NCBI GenBank assembly: GCA_016081115.2
Contig: CM071931.1
Location: 16,964,317-17,028,316, forward strand
DNA from: Rehmannia glutinosa
Taxonomy: Eukaryota > Streptophyta > Magnoliopsida > Lamiales > Orobanchaceae
Length of the DNA stretch: 64,000 nt
Direction of reading: 5' to 3'
Position 1 is the first letter of the stretch; each line of letters opens with the position of its first letter. Positions 9,780 to 20,625 of this stretch are shown here, one piece after another. A model generated the notes under the pieces. It did no database searches. It saw nothing but the letters and a program-made list of their open reading frames with translations, and was not told the origin of the DNA. The position numbers were made by a program, and so were the translations under genes.

Positions 9780-10880
9780 TAATGGTATGTTTGATTGGCT
9801 AAATGGGCTTCGAGGTTAAATAGGTCATTATCTAACGAGCCGATATATCGCGAACCTAAACCTACATAACTTCGGGCTAAACGGACCTCTATCGAGCTAC
9901 AAGCAAAAAAACAATTAAAAATTTATATTTAAATCTAAAAATCTTAAATTAAAACATGTACACCATTAACATTCAAACTAAGCATACAAAACTAAGTGAT
10001 TCGTTGCACTAGATGTACAATATCTTAAAGTTCGAAGACTCAAACTTTAAACTTCATAAATAAAATCTTATAAACACGACACAAGTACACTACTAAGTAA
10101 CTAATAATCAAGCACCATCCTCAATCACGTTTGGTCTTTTATTCGACAACATATTATCTTCCAATTCTCTTCATCTAAAATGTATAATACAATGAGTAAA
10201 TTAATTGTTAGTACAAAAATTATCTTTATGTATATATTATTATAAGCAAATTGTTAAAAGGAAAACTATGAGGCTTCATTTGGATGGAAGGATTTGAACT
10301 ATGGATTTGAACTCCATAATAACAAATTCATTGAGGTTGTTTGGATGAAGTCATTCTATAATGGATTTTAAATTTTTTGAAGTTATTTTGGAGTCATTTT
10401 GGAGAATTTTAAATCCTTTCTATTTGGATTCATTTGAAATTTGTCACAAATTCGCCACCAAATCCAAATCTCTCACCAAATGCAACCTAAAAGTATTACA
10501 AATGAGTTGTAAAATTAAAATGAGTAAAAAAAAAAAAAAAACTCTTTAAAAATAAATACTCACATCATACAAAGTAAAATCATTACGTGTATTTGAAAAA
10601 TATTACTAGTAAGAGATAATATAAAATAAATAGAATATTATAATTATATTTATATTTATAATATTTTAAAATATTGCATGCTAGTAGCTAGCCGGACTAG
10701 TCGGTTAACATGCGATTTAGCCCTAATAGGGTTTCTGCTAAACGGTTCGGGCCAAAAGTTATGATTAAATGGGTCAAAATAATTTGGCTCGACTCGACCT
10801 CCTCTTTTCTCGGTTTCACTGCGGTTCTAGTCAAATAGCGATTAACAATCCGAACCCATTTCGGGTAGGAACATTAATAT
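9780..10880. mobile_element. Remnant of a hAT-like non-autonomous element, disrupted
   Basis: Both ends carry the pronounced GGGCTAAACGG / GGTTCGGGCC / GACTCGACC vocabulary of abundant plant hAT-like MITEs (9800-9900 and 10690-10870). The left part reads toward the centre and the right part as its approximate complement, with AT-rich sequence between. I could not fix exact ends or a TSD. A second MITE sits inside. Confidence 0.3.
10270..10493. mobile_element. MITE with GGCTTCATTTGG-type ends
   Basis: The left end GGCTTCATTTGGATGGAAGG pairs with the right end, whose reverse complement reads GGTTGCATTTGGTGAGAGATTT. The interior repeats GGATTTGAA / TTCAAATCC phrases in both orientations, so the 220-bp element could fold on itself. 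Composition fits PIF/Harbinger- or Mariner-like MITEs. A TSD was not established. Confidence 0.45.
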
Positions 10881-11080
10881 GGAACACTTGAGTATTTATA
10901 AATAGTTTACTAAGCGTAAGTAAAATAATTTAATTACTAAAAATTATGCTTAAAAATTTCTTAAATAAACTTAAGTAAAAAAGTGATTATGGTTTGATAA
11001 GAGTTATGCATCAATAAATTCATATATCAACCATAAATTGTTTACTCAAAACACAGGTAATTTTAAATAGTGGGAAAATA
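10881..11080. other. AT-rich spacer
   Basis: No coding or repeat structure that I can name; a short AT-rich stretch between the disrupted element and an LTR remnant. Confidence 0.3.
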
Positions 11081-13300
11081 TAGAACAACACCACATTTCT
11101 TTAGACCTACGCCTCGACTCCGATTTATCATCATTATCTAAAATATAAAAATATTTGAAGGTGTAAGTTGTGAAACTCAGTGGGAAACGAAGCGATTATA
11201 CTAATGAATTTAGCAACACTTAATAAAAAATTTTTCCTAGCGAATTACTTTCATGTCTCGCGGGCCCCCAATCAAACGTTTTAGACCGTCTCACTACCGC
11301 CTCACATGCTATTAACTCATTTTTCTTGGTGAGTCACTTCCATGTCTCGTGGCCCCGACCGATGCCTCCATCGTGATTACACCTCACATGCTATTGACTC
11401 CATTTCATTATAAGGACTAATTCATGTCTCGTGGCCCTGCGATGATGCCTCCGTGCTTGCACCTCACATAATATGCTCCCAGGCCTCGTTACCTCAAGGT
11501 CCTTAATCATCATATACCAAAGCATAAAAAATTTACAATATCTACATTAGTAACATTACGACATGCTTACAAAATCAAGTTTACCCACCTTGACGTTTAA
11601 TAAAATATTAGTGATGCAATTGATTGTATGAGACATTGTCCGATTGCGCCACACCTAACACCGCTTCAATTTTTCAACTTAATGACATAGGAGAGAGTAT
11701 ATAACCATTAAGTAACCTAGTCTCTTTAAAGTTAAGTAAAGTCTAATGTTCCTTAAAGTCAAGTATCCTATAATGTTCTAAGACCTTTTTAAAAAGCTTT
11801 AAAAATGATAGGTGAAGTCAAAGTCAACGGTCAAAAGTCAAAGTCAAAGTATGACCAATTAAATTCAATTAATTTTTAATTAATCACTTATAAATAATTA
11901 ATCGAGTAACGACCATTGTAGATAAAATTTTCGATTAATCGAGTCCTTAATTTATAAAATCATAACTCGATTTTAAACTCGACCTATTAAAAATAACACG
12001 CATCCCCAAAAATTTTGTAAAATATCTTTGTCACGTCATTTTTAAAGAAAATCTTTTTCGAAATCTCACGTTTCCCAAAAAACCACTTTACGTCACTTCG
12101 CTATCTTTTTGCCTCGTAACTCTAACCTACTAACATAATACTTACCGTCAACTTTTAAAAATAATATTGGTTTTTGCGTGAAAAAGCACATGTCTCATCA
12201 CGCACCTTTATGTCAAATCGGTCGCTTTTTCTTACACACCTACTTTACACTCAACCACCCACCTTATCAATCTATCTACTCACCTTACTCCACCGTGGAA
12301 GTCCTTTTTCATACCACCACCGCCACCTCCGACCACTCCCTGGTGGTGCCACCGCCACCTCCTCCTGGTCAAGGTCACTTTCTCCGTGGCCGTATTTCGC
12401 CTCGATTCAATTTTTCCAATTTCTAACTCTAAGTACTAAATTTTAATCAATATTTAACAACAAAATCACTTTTAAATACTGATTATGTTCATCAAAAATC
12501 ATCCACAAAGTCTCAAGCTTCTATTTTCAAAAATAGTGAAACAAAGAGGCCAAAAATCGAATTGTTCAAGTTCGTTTACTACCTTTAATTTTTCACCAAC
12601 AATCACTTAAACACCTTCTAAATATCATGTTAAACTATTAATATCATGCTTAAAATACCATAAATTAAATAAATCTTAAAATCAAAAATAAAATCTAGAA
12701 TCATCACATTAAACCTTTAAACTACATCTAATCATGCTCAAATTAAACAAAACATCATCCTAAAATTCATACCACTTGGCCCACTTCAAGAGACAATAAG
12801 GGGGTATTTTTCATTTCTTAAACAAGACTAAAACATATAATCATGCTCCTACTAGTTAGATATAACACATTCTATAAACAAAAATGAAACAAAATCATTT
12901 GCTCCAAAAATGCATAAGGGCCTAACTTCATAGCTCAAAAATGCTGGGTTTTAAAACTTCATGTTTTCATCATCAAAGTCCATTCTACGGTGTTGGTTCT
13001 AGATATGATCATCCTCCAAAAAGATTTAAAGAAAACACAAGAATTAAAGAAAAAGATGAAGAAAAATTGCCTCTCTCAGTTTTACTTGAAAATGGAGTTT
13101 TTGGCTACATGGAGTGTGAGGAGTAAGTGAGTGGTATTGGGGTTTTTATAAAAATGCAAGATGCTTGGGGTGAAAAATCTATTTTTACCCACTTTAATTT
13201 TTTTTTTTGCAAAAGTTAGTATTTTAAAATAAGCTATTAAAAAAAAGTTAATTAAAAATCATTCTCATAAATTAGATGGTCATTAATAATAATAAAATAT
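11081..13300 (-). mobile_element. Degenerate Ty3/gypsy-type LTR, minus orientation
   Basis: Read on the minus strand this region has the layout of a long gypsy LTR: a TATA-like TTTTTATAAAAACCCC (about 13140-13155), a transcribed leader with CTTACTCCTCACACTCC and GAGAGAGGCAA, a glycine/GGTGG-rich patch (12290-12390), a GTTGACTTTGACTTTTGACC block (11815-11850), a 3-copy tandem repeat, and CCCACTGAGTTTCACAACTTACACC (11160-11185), a phrase often seen near gypsy LTR ends. No flanking gag or pol was found and the ends are not fixed, so it is a solo or truncated LTR. ORFs at 12174-12446 and 12941-13126 look like by-products. Confidence 0.45.
11230..11485 (-). repeat. Tandem repeat, ~85-bp period, three degenerate copies
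   Basis: CATGTCTCGTGGCCC-like phrases start at 11252, 11341 and 11423, each followed by GCCTC and CACCTCACATGCTATT-like blocks. Spacing is 89 and 82 bp. The array lies in the LTR-like region. Confidence 0.7.
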
Positions 13301-13702
13301 GAGGTAGAAATTATATCTAATTCCCACTACATTACCATCTTCATAATTTATTTAATGAAAATGTGCTAAAAAACGTGTTAAGAATAATCTTACTTAATAT
13401 TATTGATAACTCGACTTGCACAATTAATGCAATTGTGAAACCCCATATTCAATAAACCTAGAATTTTAGTAGAGATAATTAATATATTATGTTTCTAATA
13501 ATTTATGTTATTTAATTTAATATTATTTATTAACTTAGAATAATTTTTAGTATGTATTTGATATTACATTCTTTATATCGACCTAATTTTTGTATTATAT
13601 TGGGATTAATATTAGATTTTTTATTTTATCTAGTTAATTGTTTATCATATACATTTTGTTTACTTGTCAAATTCAAATTTTATTACCAATGTATATTACT
13701 TA
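13301..13702. other. AT-rich stretch before the gap, no gene seen
   Basis: Very AT-rich sequence with no recognisable domain. The ORF crossing the gap is an artefact of the run of N. Confidence 0.5.
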
Positions 13703-13802
13703 NNNNNNNNNNNNNNNNNNNNNNNNNNNNNNNNNNNNNNNNNNNNNNNNNNNNNNNNNNNNNNNNNNNNNNNNNNNNNNNNNNNNNNNNNNNNNNNNNN
13801 NN
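13703..13802. other. Assembly gap, 100 N
   Basis: Exactly 100 unknown bases, the conventional size for a gap of unknown length. Order and distance across it should not be trusted. Confidence 0.99.
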
Positions 13803-14009
13803 AGTTACGTATTGCAATACAACAAAACTAAAGAACGCAAAGTTTCAGAAGCAACAAATGCTAACAAAACGAAAAGAAAGATATGACATGGCAGCAGATA
13901 GATGACATGGCAGCAGATATTCAACAATTTTCACCACAATTCGAAGGTTTTCCTTTTATTCTCTTTTTTATGCTTTGTTTTGTTGAGAAAATATAAAATG
14001 AAGACTCAC

Positions 14010-14160
14010 CATGTGCAACAGAAACACAATCTTGAAATAAAAATGTAGCATTGAATTCTTTGTCTTTGAAATGAATATATTTGCCATCAGCTTGTGAAAT
14101 CAGATGCACAAAATTCTCATTCATCAAATATTCAAATTCATATGATTTGATCATAGCATC
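14010..14160 (-). CDS. Exon-like fragment of an unrecognised host gene
   Basis: On the minus strand an acceptor-like AAAAG precedes GATGCT at 14160, and a strong donor, ATG|GTGAGT, follows at 14010. The 151 bp between are open and read DAMIKSYEFEYLMNEN, then FVHLISQADGKYIHFKDKEF, then NATFLFQDCVSVAH. The residue mix looks like real protein, unlike nearby AT-rich noise. I do not recognise the family. Upstream (14165-14225) the phrase CKRCGFYK can be read in another frame, perhaps from another exon. The gap on one side and the retrotransposon on the other may have removed the rest of the gene. Confidence 0.35.
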
Positions 14161-14267
14161 CTTTTAATTTTATAGAAACCACAACGCTTGCACTTTATAT
14201 TTCGAAGTTCTATCAGGGGCTGTAATGAACGAAAAGAAAACCTAAAATATCAGAATGCCTATAATTA

Positions 14268-14408
14268 GCAATGTTTTAAATCCGGACCGGATATCAAAGC
14301 TGGATTAATAATCGAAGTCATTGGAGTCGGTCACGTTGGGTCATCGTTGGTTGGCCCAGTTAGGCAGATTGCTTCAAAAAAATCGGCTGACCCGTAGACA
14401 TACACATA
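14268..14408 (+). mobile_element. Left piece of a possible MITE split by the copia insertion
   Basis: GTTTTAAATCCGGACCGGAT at 14271-14290 mirrors AACCGGTCGG...CCGGTTTAAAAATA at 52935-52966 beyond the copia element. If the two belong together, the copia element landed inside a roughly 525-bp inverted-repeat element. The match is short and imperfect. Confidence 0.3.
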
Positions 14409-15411
14409 TGTTATAACAATGGTACAAAATGGGATGTCTTCAAAATGGCAAATTACGAAACAAAGATTACAAGAAAAATACTATTACAACTTTTACAAAA
14501 AGAAACTTTGGAAAGCCGAGTCGGGAAGAATTTCTTTCCAAAAAGCAATTACGTCGGCTAGTGCTCACGTCGACGTATTGCTTTCAAAAGATGAAACGAC
14601 TTACGTCTTCGTGTAGTAGCACCACTAACACGAAGCTCATTCAACTAGAAAATGTTGGTAGTTTCTTTGGACATGTGTATAATGCGAGAAACTTGCTTTT
14701 GAGGTATATGAAGTGCTATGAATTTTCTCGTGTATTTTGCAATGCACAACAATGAAATATATACAACCAACACTGCGGGGAGATAACAAAAAAATAGTGG
14801 ACATTAATCCCAATTGTAACATCCCGGATGTTACACCCCACTCCATACGGACAATGCATAAGTACTGGCTCTTTTGAATGACCACTGATGTCACGAATGC
14901 GGGCCTACTGATGTCGCATTCATTTGGTCTCTTGATCCAGCGATCCCACTCGAATCGGCTAAGCCCATTTTCGAAAGTGGCAAAACTTTAGTGGACTCCG
15001 ACCGGGCCCAATAGCGCCCGCCCTTCGCCCCAAGGGTGCCCAGGGCCAGCCGAGGGGCGGTGAGCGCGCGCGCGTGCCTGGGCGATTGTGATCATCCACT
15101 TGTGTTATTGTTTATACAACATATAACACCCATATAGTAAATAAACTAGGATAAACAATGATTTGTATTCCATGTGAGGATAAAGTAGCCTTCATTTCCT
15201 TTATAATCTTTACATAATGCCCATTTATGTGGCTACCTTCGTGTATTAATTTCTCACTCACCGAATTCGGTTTGAGAAATAAAAATACAACGAACATCTA
15301 CTCGAACGATTAATAATATATAATTTAATTCCTCGAATTAAATTTTTAGCCACCGAAAAATTGGTCAAAGTCGGTCGACACCTGACTTTATCAAAACCAA
15401 AATTTCAAACA
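14409..15411 (-). repeat. 3' LTR of the copia element
   Basis: It aligns along its length with 51548-52582, ends TGTTATAACA on the low-coordinate side, and on the minus strand opens with TGTTTGAAATTTTGG straight after the polypurine tract. It is 32 bp shorter than its partner, with many small indels, several of which replace CAG or CTG with CG. It includes a GC-rich patch (15000-15090) where the two copies differ strongly. Confidence 0.9.
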
Positions 15412-15421
15412 ATCCCCCATG
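15412..15421 (-). promoter_or_regulatory. Polypurine tract of the copia element
   Basis: The minus strand reads CATGGGGGAT just before the TG of the 3' LTR, the expected plus-strand priming site. Confidence 0.85.
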
Positions 15422-15424
15422 AGT

Positions 15425-16640
15425 GAAAATTAATATATGCATGAATGCGGAACCTGCATCAAACCGGTCCTCAAGAGACAATATTGCATTCGGAAAGGTA
15501 GCTTATGGCTTTGAACCCCGTAGTCAATACCATCGTACTGCTTGGCGGCTTAGTGGACGCGATGCCTTGAACTATTCTCCGCGGTGTATACCGAGTCAGC
15601 AAGATATTAACTGATAAGGTCTCAACACTGTATGTTCTCACGTTTGTGTCCGTTTGCCATGGACACCACTTTGTATTCATAAGTGTTACTTTGAAGCGGC
15701 CCGCACTTCTTACTTATATAGGTGATCTCTATCAGAGTATCTGCCATACTCAGCCTCAACGCAGGTGTAGGAATCATTAAAAGTCAAATGACTTAACCCA
15801 CCACAACTGCGGTGTTTCAACACTTGGTATTCTTTAGGGATGGGTTATAACATTGTTTCCAAGTGTTACAACATAACGCCTTCATAGTTTAGTTTTCCCG
15901 TTGAACCAAGTTCTTGGGATCTCAATCATCATGGTTGGGTTACCACTATGATGGTTATTTTTACTTTGTGGACTTTAAGCCCATTCCTCAGCAATTTACC
16001 TAATTGATCTCGATTGATCCTTTCGTTAAAAGGATCGCAAATTATCTTTTTGACTTTCGTAGTCAATTTACATCACACCATTTGAGATCAATTGTCTACG
16101 GTATTGTGTCTCTCGACGAATATGTCTAAACTTACCGATTATACATATTGCTCTGTGCCTTTCCTATAGTCATTGGCTATCACGGTGAATCATCACGAGA
16201 GCGAGGCTTATCCAACATGGAATATCTTCCAAAAGCGTTTGAAGCTGCTCACTCTTCACCGCGGCTTTATCAAAGCTACAAACTCGAGATTCCATGGTGG
16301 GCCAAGGCTATACACGTTTTTAGTGGACTCCACGATACCGCACCACCTCCGATGGTGAATATGTATCCACTAGTTGAATAAGAATCTTTCGAATCACGAA
16401 ATCAACTAGCATCAACATATCCTTCAAATGCAGTTTGGATATCTTGAGTAGTATAACCCCGTAATCAAGGTATACTTCAAGTATTTTAACACCCTGGTTA
16501 ACGTTTTCCAATGCTCATGGCTTGGATTGCTCGTAAACCTACTCAACATATTCTGAGGGTAGGCCAAGTGCGGGCGTGTACAATTTGTGATGTACATCAT
16601 CCGCCTATTATCGTGAGTATTCCATCCGAGCAGCTGGTTA
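15425..16640 (-). pseudogene. Copia RNase H region
   Basis: On the minus strand 16424-16654 reads MMYITNCTRPHLAYPQN, then LSRFTSNPSHEHWKTLTRVL and KYLKYTLITGLYYSRYP, the well-known link between RT and RNase H of Ty1/copia (partial match to the CTRPDIAYAV / TSNP.EHWKA / VLKYLK pattern). The rest toward 15425 contains frameshifted RNase H sequence with only short frames. It would remove RNA from the RNA-DNA hybrid during reverse transcription. It is broken. Confidence 0.8.
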
Positions 16641-17400
16641 CGCTTTATTAGCAACCAGTTATCTTAAATCGTCGATGGGCATCTTTGACGATGGTCGCCA
16701 AAAGCATTGAATTTCTTGAGCACTTTCTCACATAGTGGGATTGTAACAAGATAATTCCATCGGAGTTCTGGCTGATTTTTATCCCAAAGATTACATCGTG
16801 AGTCCCCATATCCTTCATGTCAAAGTTCATCTTTAACATTCTTTTAGTCTCCATAATAGTATCATGACTCGCGCGTGATTAACAAATCGTCTACGTATAG
16901 ACAAACTATGACAAATCTTACGATGTCCCTTTTGGCATATATGCATTTATCACGCTAGTTGATTTTAAATCCATTTGACAACATCGTATTGTCGAGCTTA
17001 AGATGTCATTGTTTGGAGCTTGTTTCGATTCGACAAGGATCTTATTAACTTGCACACCTTTTCTTGGGGTGCAACAAACCCTTGAGGTTGTTCCATGTAG
17101 ATTTCGGCATCTATCTCTCCATTCGAAATGCCGTCTTGACATCCATCGATGAATCTCTAGGTGTGCAGGCGACAATCGCGGCTTACCGAATAGGCGCGAT
17201 CACCGTTCTTGGAGAATAGGTATCAAATAAGTCATATCTGCTTTTTGTTTAAAGCCTTTGGCTACAAGCCATGCTTTATACTTATCAATAGTTCCATCGC
17301 TTTATATTTCTTCTTTAGGATCCATTTACATCCTAAAGGTTTATGACAATGAGGAGATCAACCAACTCAAGTATGGTTTTGTAGAATAGACTCGATTTCT
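16641..17400 (-). pseudogene. Copia reverse transcriptase
   Basis: The catalytic YVDDLLI motif can be read on the minus strand near 16880-16900. Downstream 16648-16854 reads NFDMKDMGTHDVIFGIKISQ and SDGIILLQSHYV, conserved after the copia RT palm. Upstream 16918-17175 is a damaged version of the VKTAFLNGEL.EEIYM / GFVAP / KSLYGLKQAP segment (here KQAPNND is visible). Several frameshifts and stops separate these pieces, so no active enzyme is encoded. Confidence 0.85.
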
Positions 17401-18500
17401 ATTGATAGCTTCTTGCGGAGCGGAGCATCATGGACTACTTAGAGCCTCTTTAATCGAGTTTGGCTCACCATCTAACATAAATGTTATGTGTCGGCCCAAA
17501 AGACTTAGCCCGTCTAGACCTCTCTTCTGGCGTCACCGGTTCTTCACTAATTGGTGTTGAACCACTTGCGGTTTCATGAGTTCTTTATTAGTACTCACTT
17601 CTAACTTTCTCTACAAGGGTAGACATCCTCAAAGAATACAACATCCCCTTGATTCGATTATGGTACCTTGATCATTTCGGATTTTTCGACTTATGTATCA
17701 TAAACCTATATGCACTCTTTTTGGTATGCATATCCCCACAAAGACACAATCAAGCTGTCTTTGGTCTAATTTTAACTTGTTTTGGTTAGTATTGCTACCT
17801 TAGCCAAACACCCTCACACTTTAAGGTATTTATAAGAAACTACGATTTTTCCACAATTCGTAAGGTGTCTTATCTTTTTCCTTTAAGTGGTATTTTATTC
17901 AATATATGGTTGTACATTAAAAGCCCCCACATATTTTGGGGTAATCGGAACTTATCAACATGGCATTCATCATCTCTTTTAGAGTCAGGTTTTTACGTTC
18001 AAAGAACAGATTAGATTGTGGTGAATATGGTCTTTTTGTTTGATTAATTATGCCTGATCGGGTACATAGTTCTTCAAATGGGGCAACATATTCGCCACCT
18101 CTATCACTCGAATAATTTTAATCAATTTACGCGAGTTGATTTTCAACTTCATTTTATAATTCTTAAAAGCTCTAATGCTTCATCTTTGCTTCTTAACAAG
18201 TATAAGTAGCAAACCTGTGCAATCATCAATAAACGTGATGAAATATTTTTACCACCTTTAGTTTGCATAAATTTCGGATCACACACATCGGTGTGTATCA
18301 ACTCTAAAAGGTGAAGTGCTCCTTTCAGCCCGAATGAAAGCGGTAATTTAGCCATTTAGCTTCAACACAAACTTCACATTTTCTTTGTGATTTTACTTGA
18401 GTAAATTAATTAATTCTAAATTTACCAATCTTTTTATAGCATTGATTTACATGTCTAATCTAATATGCCATAAATTAGAGCACTCAACAATATAAGCGAG
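17401..18500 (-). pseudogene. Copia integrase
   Basis: The minus strand at 18149-18355 reads KLPLSFGLKGALHLLELIHT and DVCDPKFMQTKGGKN, matching the copia integrase core (LDLIHTD.C..., with the first catalytic Asp in IHTDVCD) followed by YLYLLRSKDEALE. The further core toward 17400 is visible only as short frames: a recognisable GGEY-like segment near 18085 and the PYELWK-type region near 17860. Frameshifts disrupt it. Confidence 0.85.
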
Positions 18501-18930
18501 GAAGAAGATTCATTCTTATTCATATTCTAAACGGCGGTCGTCATTACATTCATTTTTAACGATCCTTTGTCTAGATAATCCCTACCAAGGAAGCTGTCCA
18601 AATTTGCTTAGTACAAACTTTTGGACTCAAAACTAGTCTAAACCCATGGTTGACGATAGCGAACCGAAACCAAATTTTTGCGGATGTACGGGACATGCGG
18701 CACATCCTTGACTTCAACTCCTTTCCCCAGTAAGCTTTAGCACCAGTCCCGCCCAACATCGAAGAAGGCGTGATTCCCCATATGGAGCTTCCTTTCGGTC
18801 GATGGGATGTAAGGCGAATGCATCCTTATCGAAGCAGACATGACAAGTGGCACTGGTATCCACAAACCATTCTTTCGGGTTATCCCACCAAATTGGCTTC
18901 AACACCCGCCGACATGTCAACGCGTCGTCG
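18501..18930 (-). pseudogene. Copia protease
   Basis: At 18714-18920 the minus strand reads WFVDTSATCHVCFDKDAF, the aspartic protease active-site region. Copia proteases usually have D-S/T-G-A; here the Gly is Ser (DTSA). After a frame change 18571-18759 reads ...NHGFRLVLSPKVC, matching the conserved segment before integrase (HGF.LVFES.K). It would cut the Gag-Pol polyprotein. It is broken by a frameshift near 18730. Confidence 0.8.
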
Positions 18931-19758
18931 GCTCCCTTTCTTCAACTACATTGGCATTGGACTGCGGTTTGGTTTTTTTTATTTGGTGCGATCCGCCCGC
19001 CATATGGTTCGGTTTGCTGCGGTTGTAGCAAGCTCCTGGAATTTTCAGTTCTTTGGTTTTCTTGCCTTTATCGTTAGGCCTTTTCTTGAGTTGCCTTGCG
19101 AGCCGTGCTCTATCAAGTTGGCTTTTGACTCCATAGGGACAAGCTTGGACTTAGAGTCAATCCTCTATTCTCTTCCTCACCCAGGTTTGTGATCGGATCC
19201 CTCAGTCCCATCTCCTTTCGCTTATGTTTGAGATAATTCTTGAAATCCTTCAACTTGGGGGCAATTTCTCAATCAAAGCGACCCCACTTGAATGCTTAAG
19301 GCAAAAGCCGTTCCTCTCGAGAGATTTTATGTAGGATCAAGCTGGAACTTCAGAACTTGTTCAATCACGGTTTTAGAATCAACCATCACAAAATCCAAGA
19401 ACTTACGACAACAAATTTCTTTGTGCGGCATCCTCGATTTTTCTACTTATTCTCCAAAAAATCCCACAATTTTTGGAGGATTTTCTGAGACTGATACACA
19501 CTTTGTAAAGTGCATCACTAAGTCCGTTTAGGACATAGTTCGACCGCACAGAAATCACCCGGCCCCGTGCATCAAGCCTTGCGCCGCGTTTTCATCATTC
19601 GTTCGTTCGGCAACCATGGAACGTCGCGTCAATCTTGGAGGCTTAGGGTAGTCGGGTAGAACAACATTTTCTTGCCACCTCTTGAAGTCAAAAAACCCAT
19701 GAATTTTTCGGGTTTCTCGGCTTGAAGCGGGGAGGGATGATCGGGGTTATTTGTGCTT
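18931..19758 (-). pseudogene. Copia gag, missing its first codons because of the Tat insertion
   Basis: The N-terminal frame (from 19758 downward) contains NPDHPSPLQAEKPEKFMGF and, in a shifted frame, the KRW..KMLFYLTTL-like segment that opens many copia Gag proteins. Near 19000-19050 a zinc knuckle is visible as CYNRSKPNHMA, in which the second Cys of CX2CX4HX4C has become Arg. Gag would form the virus-like particle. Codons 1, 2 and part of 3 lie 31.7 kb away at 51512-51519, on the far side of the Tat element. Several frameshifts follow. Confidence 0.8.
19754..19758. repeat. Low-side TSD of the Tat element, degraded
   Basis: The high side of the element is followed by CTTGC (51512-51516). 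On this side the matching bases read CTTC then GTAACC, consistent with CTTGC|TGTAAC after loss of two single bases. The gag frame is continuous across the join when one copy of the 5 bp is removed, which supports the assignment. Confidence 0.6.
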
Positions 19759-20625
19759 CGTAACCAAATTTTTTTGTCTACAAATAAACAAACAAGAAAA
19801 AGCGTACAAATTAAATATATGTGAATCAAAATAAAAATATAGGTTACAATCTCTATTTATCCTCGATTCTTTTCTTCAAGAATAAAATATCCAGAGATTT
19901 GAGAGCTTGGAGTTGAACTCTTCAATTTGATCTTCTCCAAACTTGAATTTGAACTTCAATAACGTTAATTGGGGCTTGGCGCTTGATCTCGAATCAAGCG
20001 TAACATATATGATGATATTTGAGTTGAATATATGAACTTCTTGTGAAATTGACCTTTGATCTTCTCCAAGATGGTTCGACTTCAATAACGCGTTAATTCG
20101 AGGCTTGGAAGCTTATTCCGAATCAAACGCCGTATTTGAATGGACTCGCGATGAACGCCTTGACTTTCGCCTTGAACACGTGGATCTCCTTGAATATATT
20201 CTTGCCTTGAGAGAATTTCCTCCACCGCCTTGCTTGGATTTCTTACTCTTTGAATTGTGATTTAATTCCTTGAGACGGACCCTATTTATAGTTGTAGGAG
20301 AGGGGTTCTTGGATAACTCAGCATGGTGAGGACTTCTAATTTGATTGGTCCTTGAGATTTAATATTATTTCTTTAATCACAAATTGTGATAATTATCAAA
20401 AGAAATAATTAATTAATCAAGATAATCTTGATCAATAAGATTTTGACATTTGGCAATCTTTAATTGACCAATAAAATATATATTAAAATATCAATAAATT
20501 AGCTATTTAAATTAGGAATTAAATTTGAATAAATTCCCAAATATAAATAGAAATTATAAAATTGATATTTAATATAGGAATTTCACATGTGTCACCATTT
20601 GATTGGAAATTTAATTTGTCTGCCA
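19759..20625 (-). repeat. 3' LTR of the Tat element
   Basis: It aligns with 50629-51511 over its full length, including the AT-rich tail around 20400-20620. It is 16 bp shorter, with many one-to-three-base losses (for example CCTCTGATTC to CCTCGATTC, GGTTCTGACTT to GGTTCGACTT). The minus-strand start reads TGGCAGACAAATT against TGTAGACAAATT in the partner. Confidence 0.9.

Noticed and set aside
12174..12446. Overlapping Pro/His-rich ORFs
   Set aside because: They come from a GGTGG-rich patch in the LTR-like region; there is no start context or homology.
13552..13905. ORF crossing the run of N
   Set aside because: It exists only because unknown codons are treated as open; both flanks are AT-rich without a motif.
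15000..15090. GC-rich patch as a CpG-island promoter
   Set aside because: It is part of the copia LTR and corresponds to 52150-52245 in the partner LTR.
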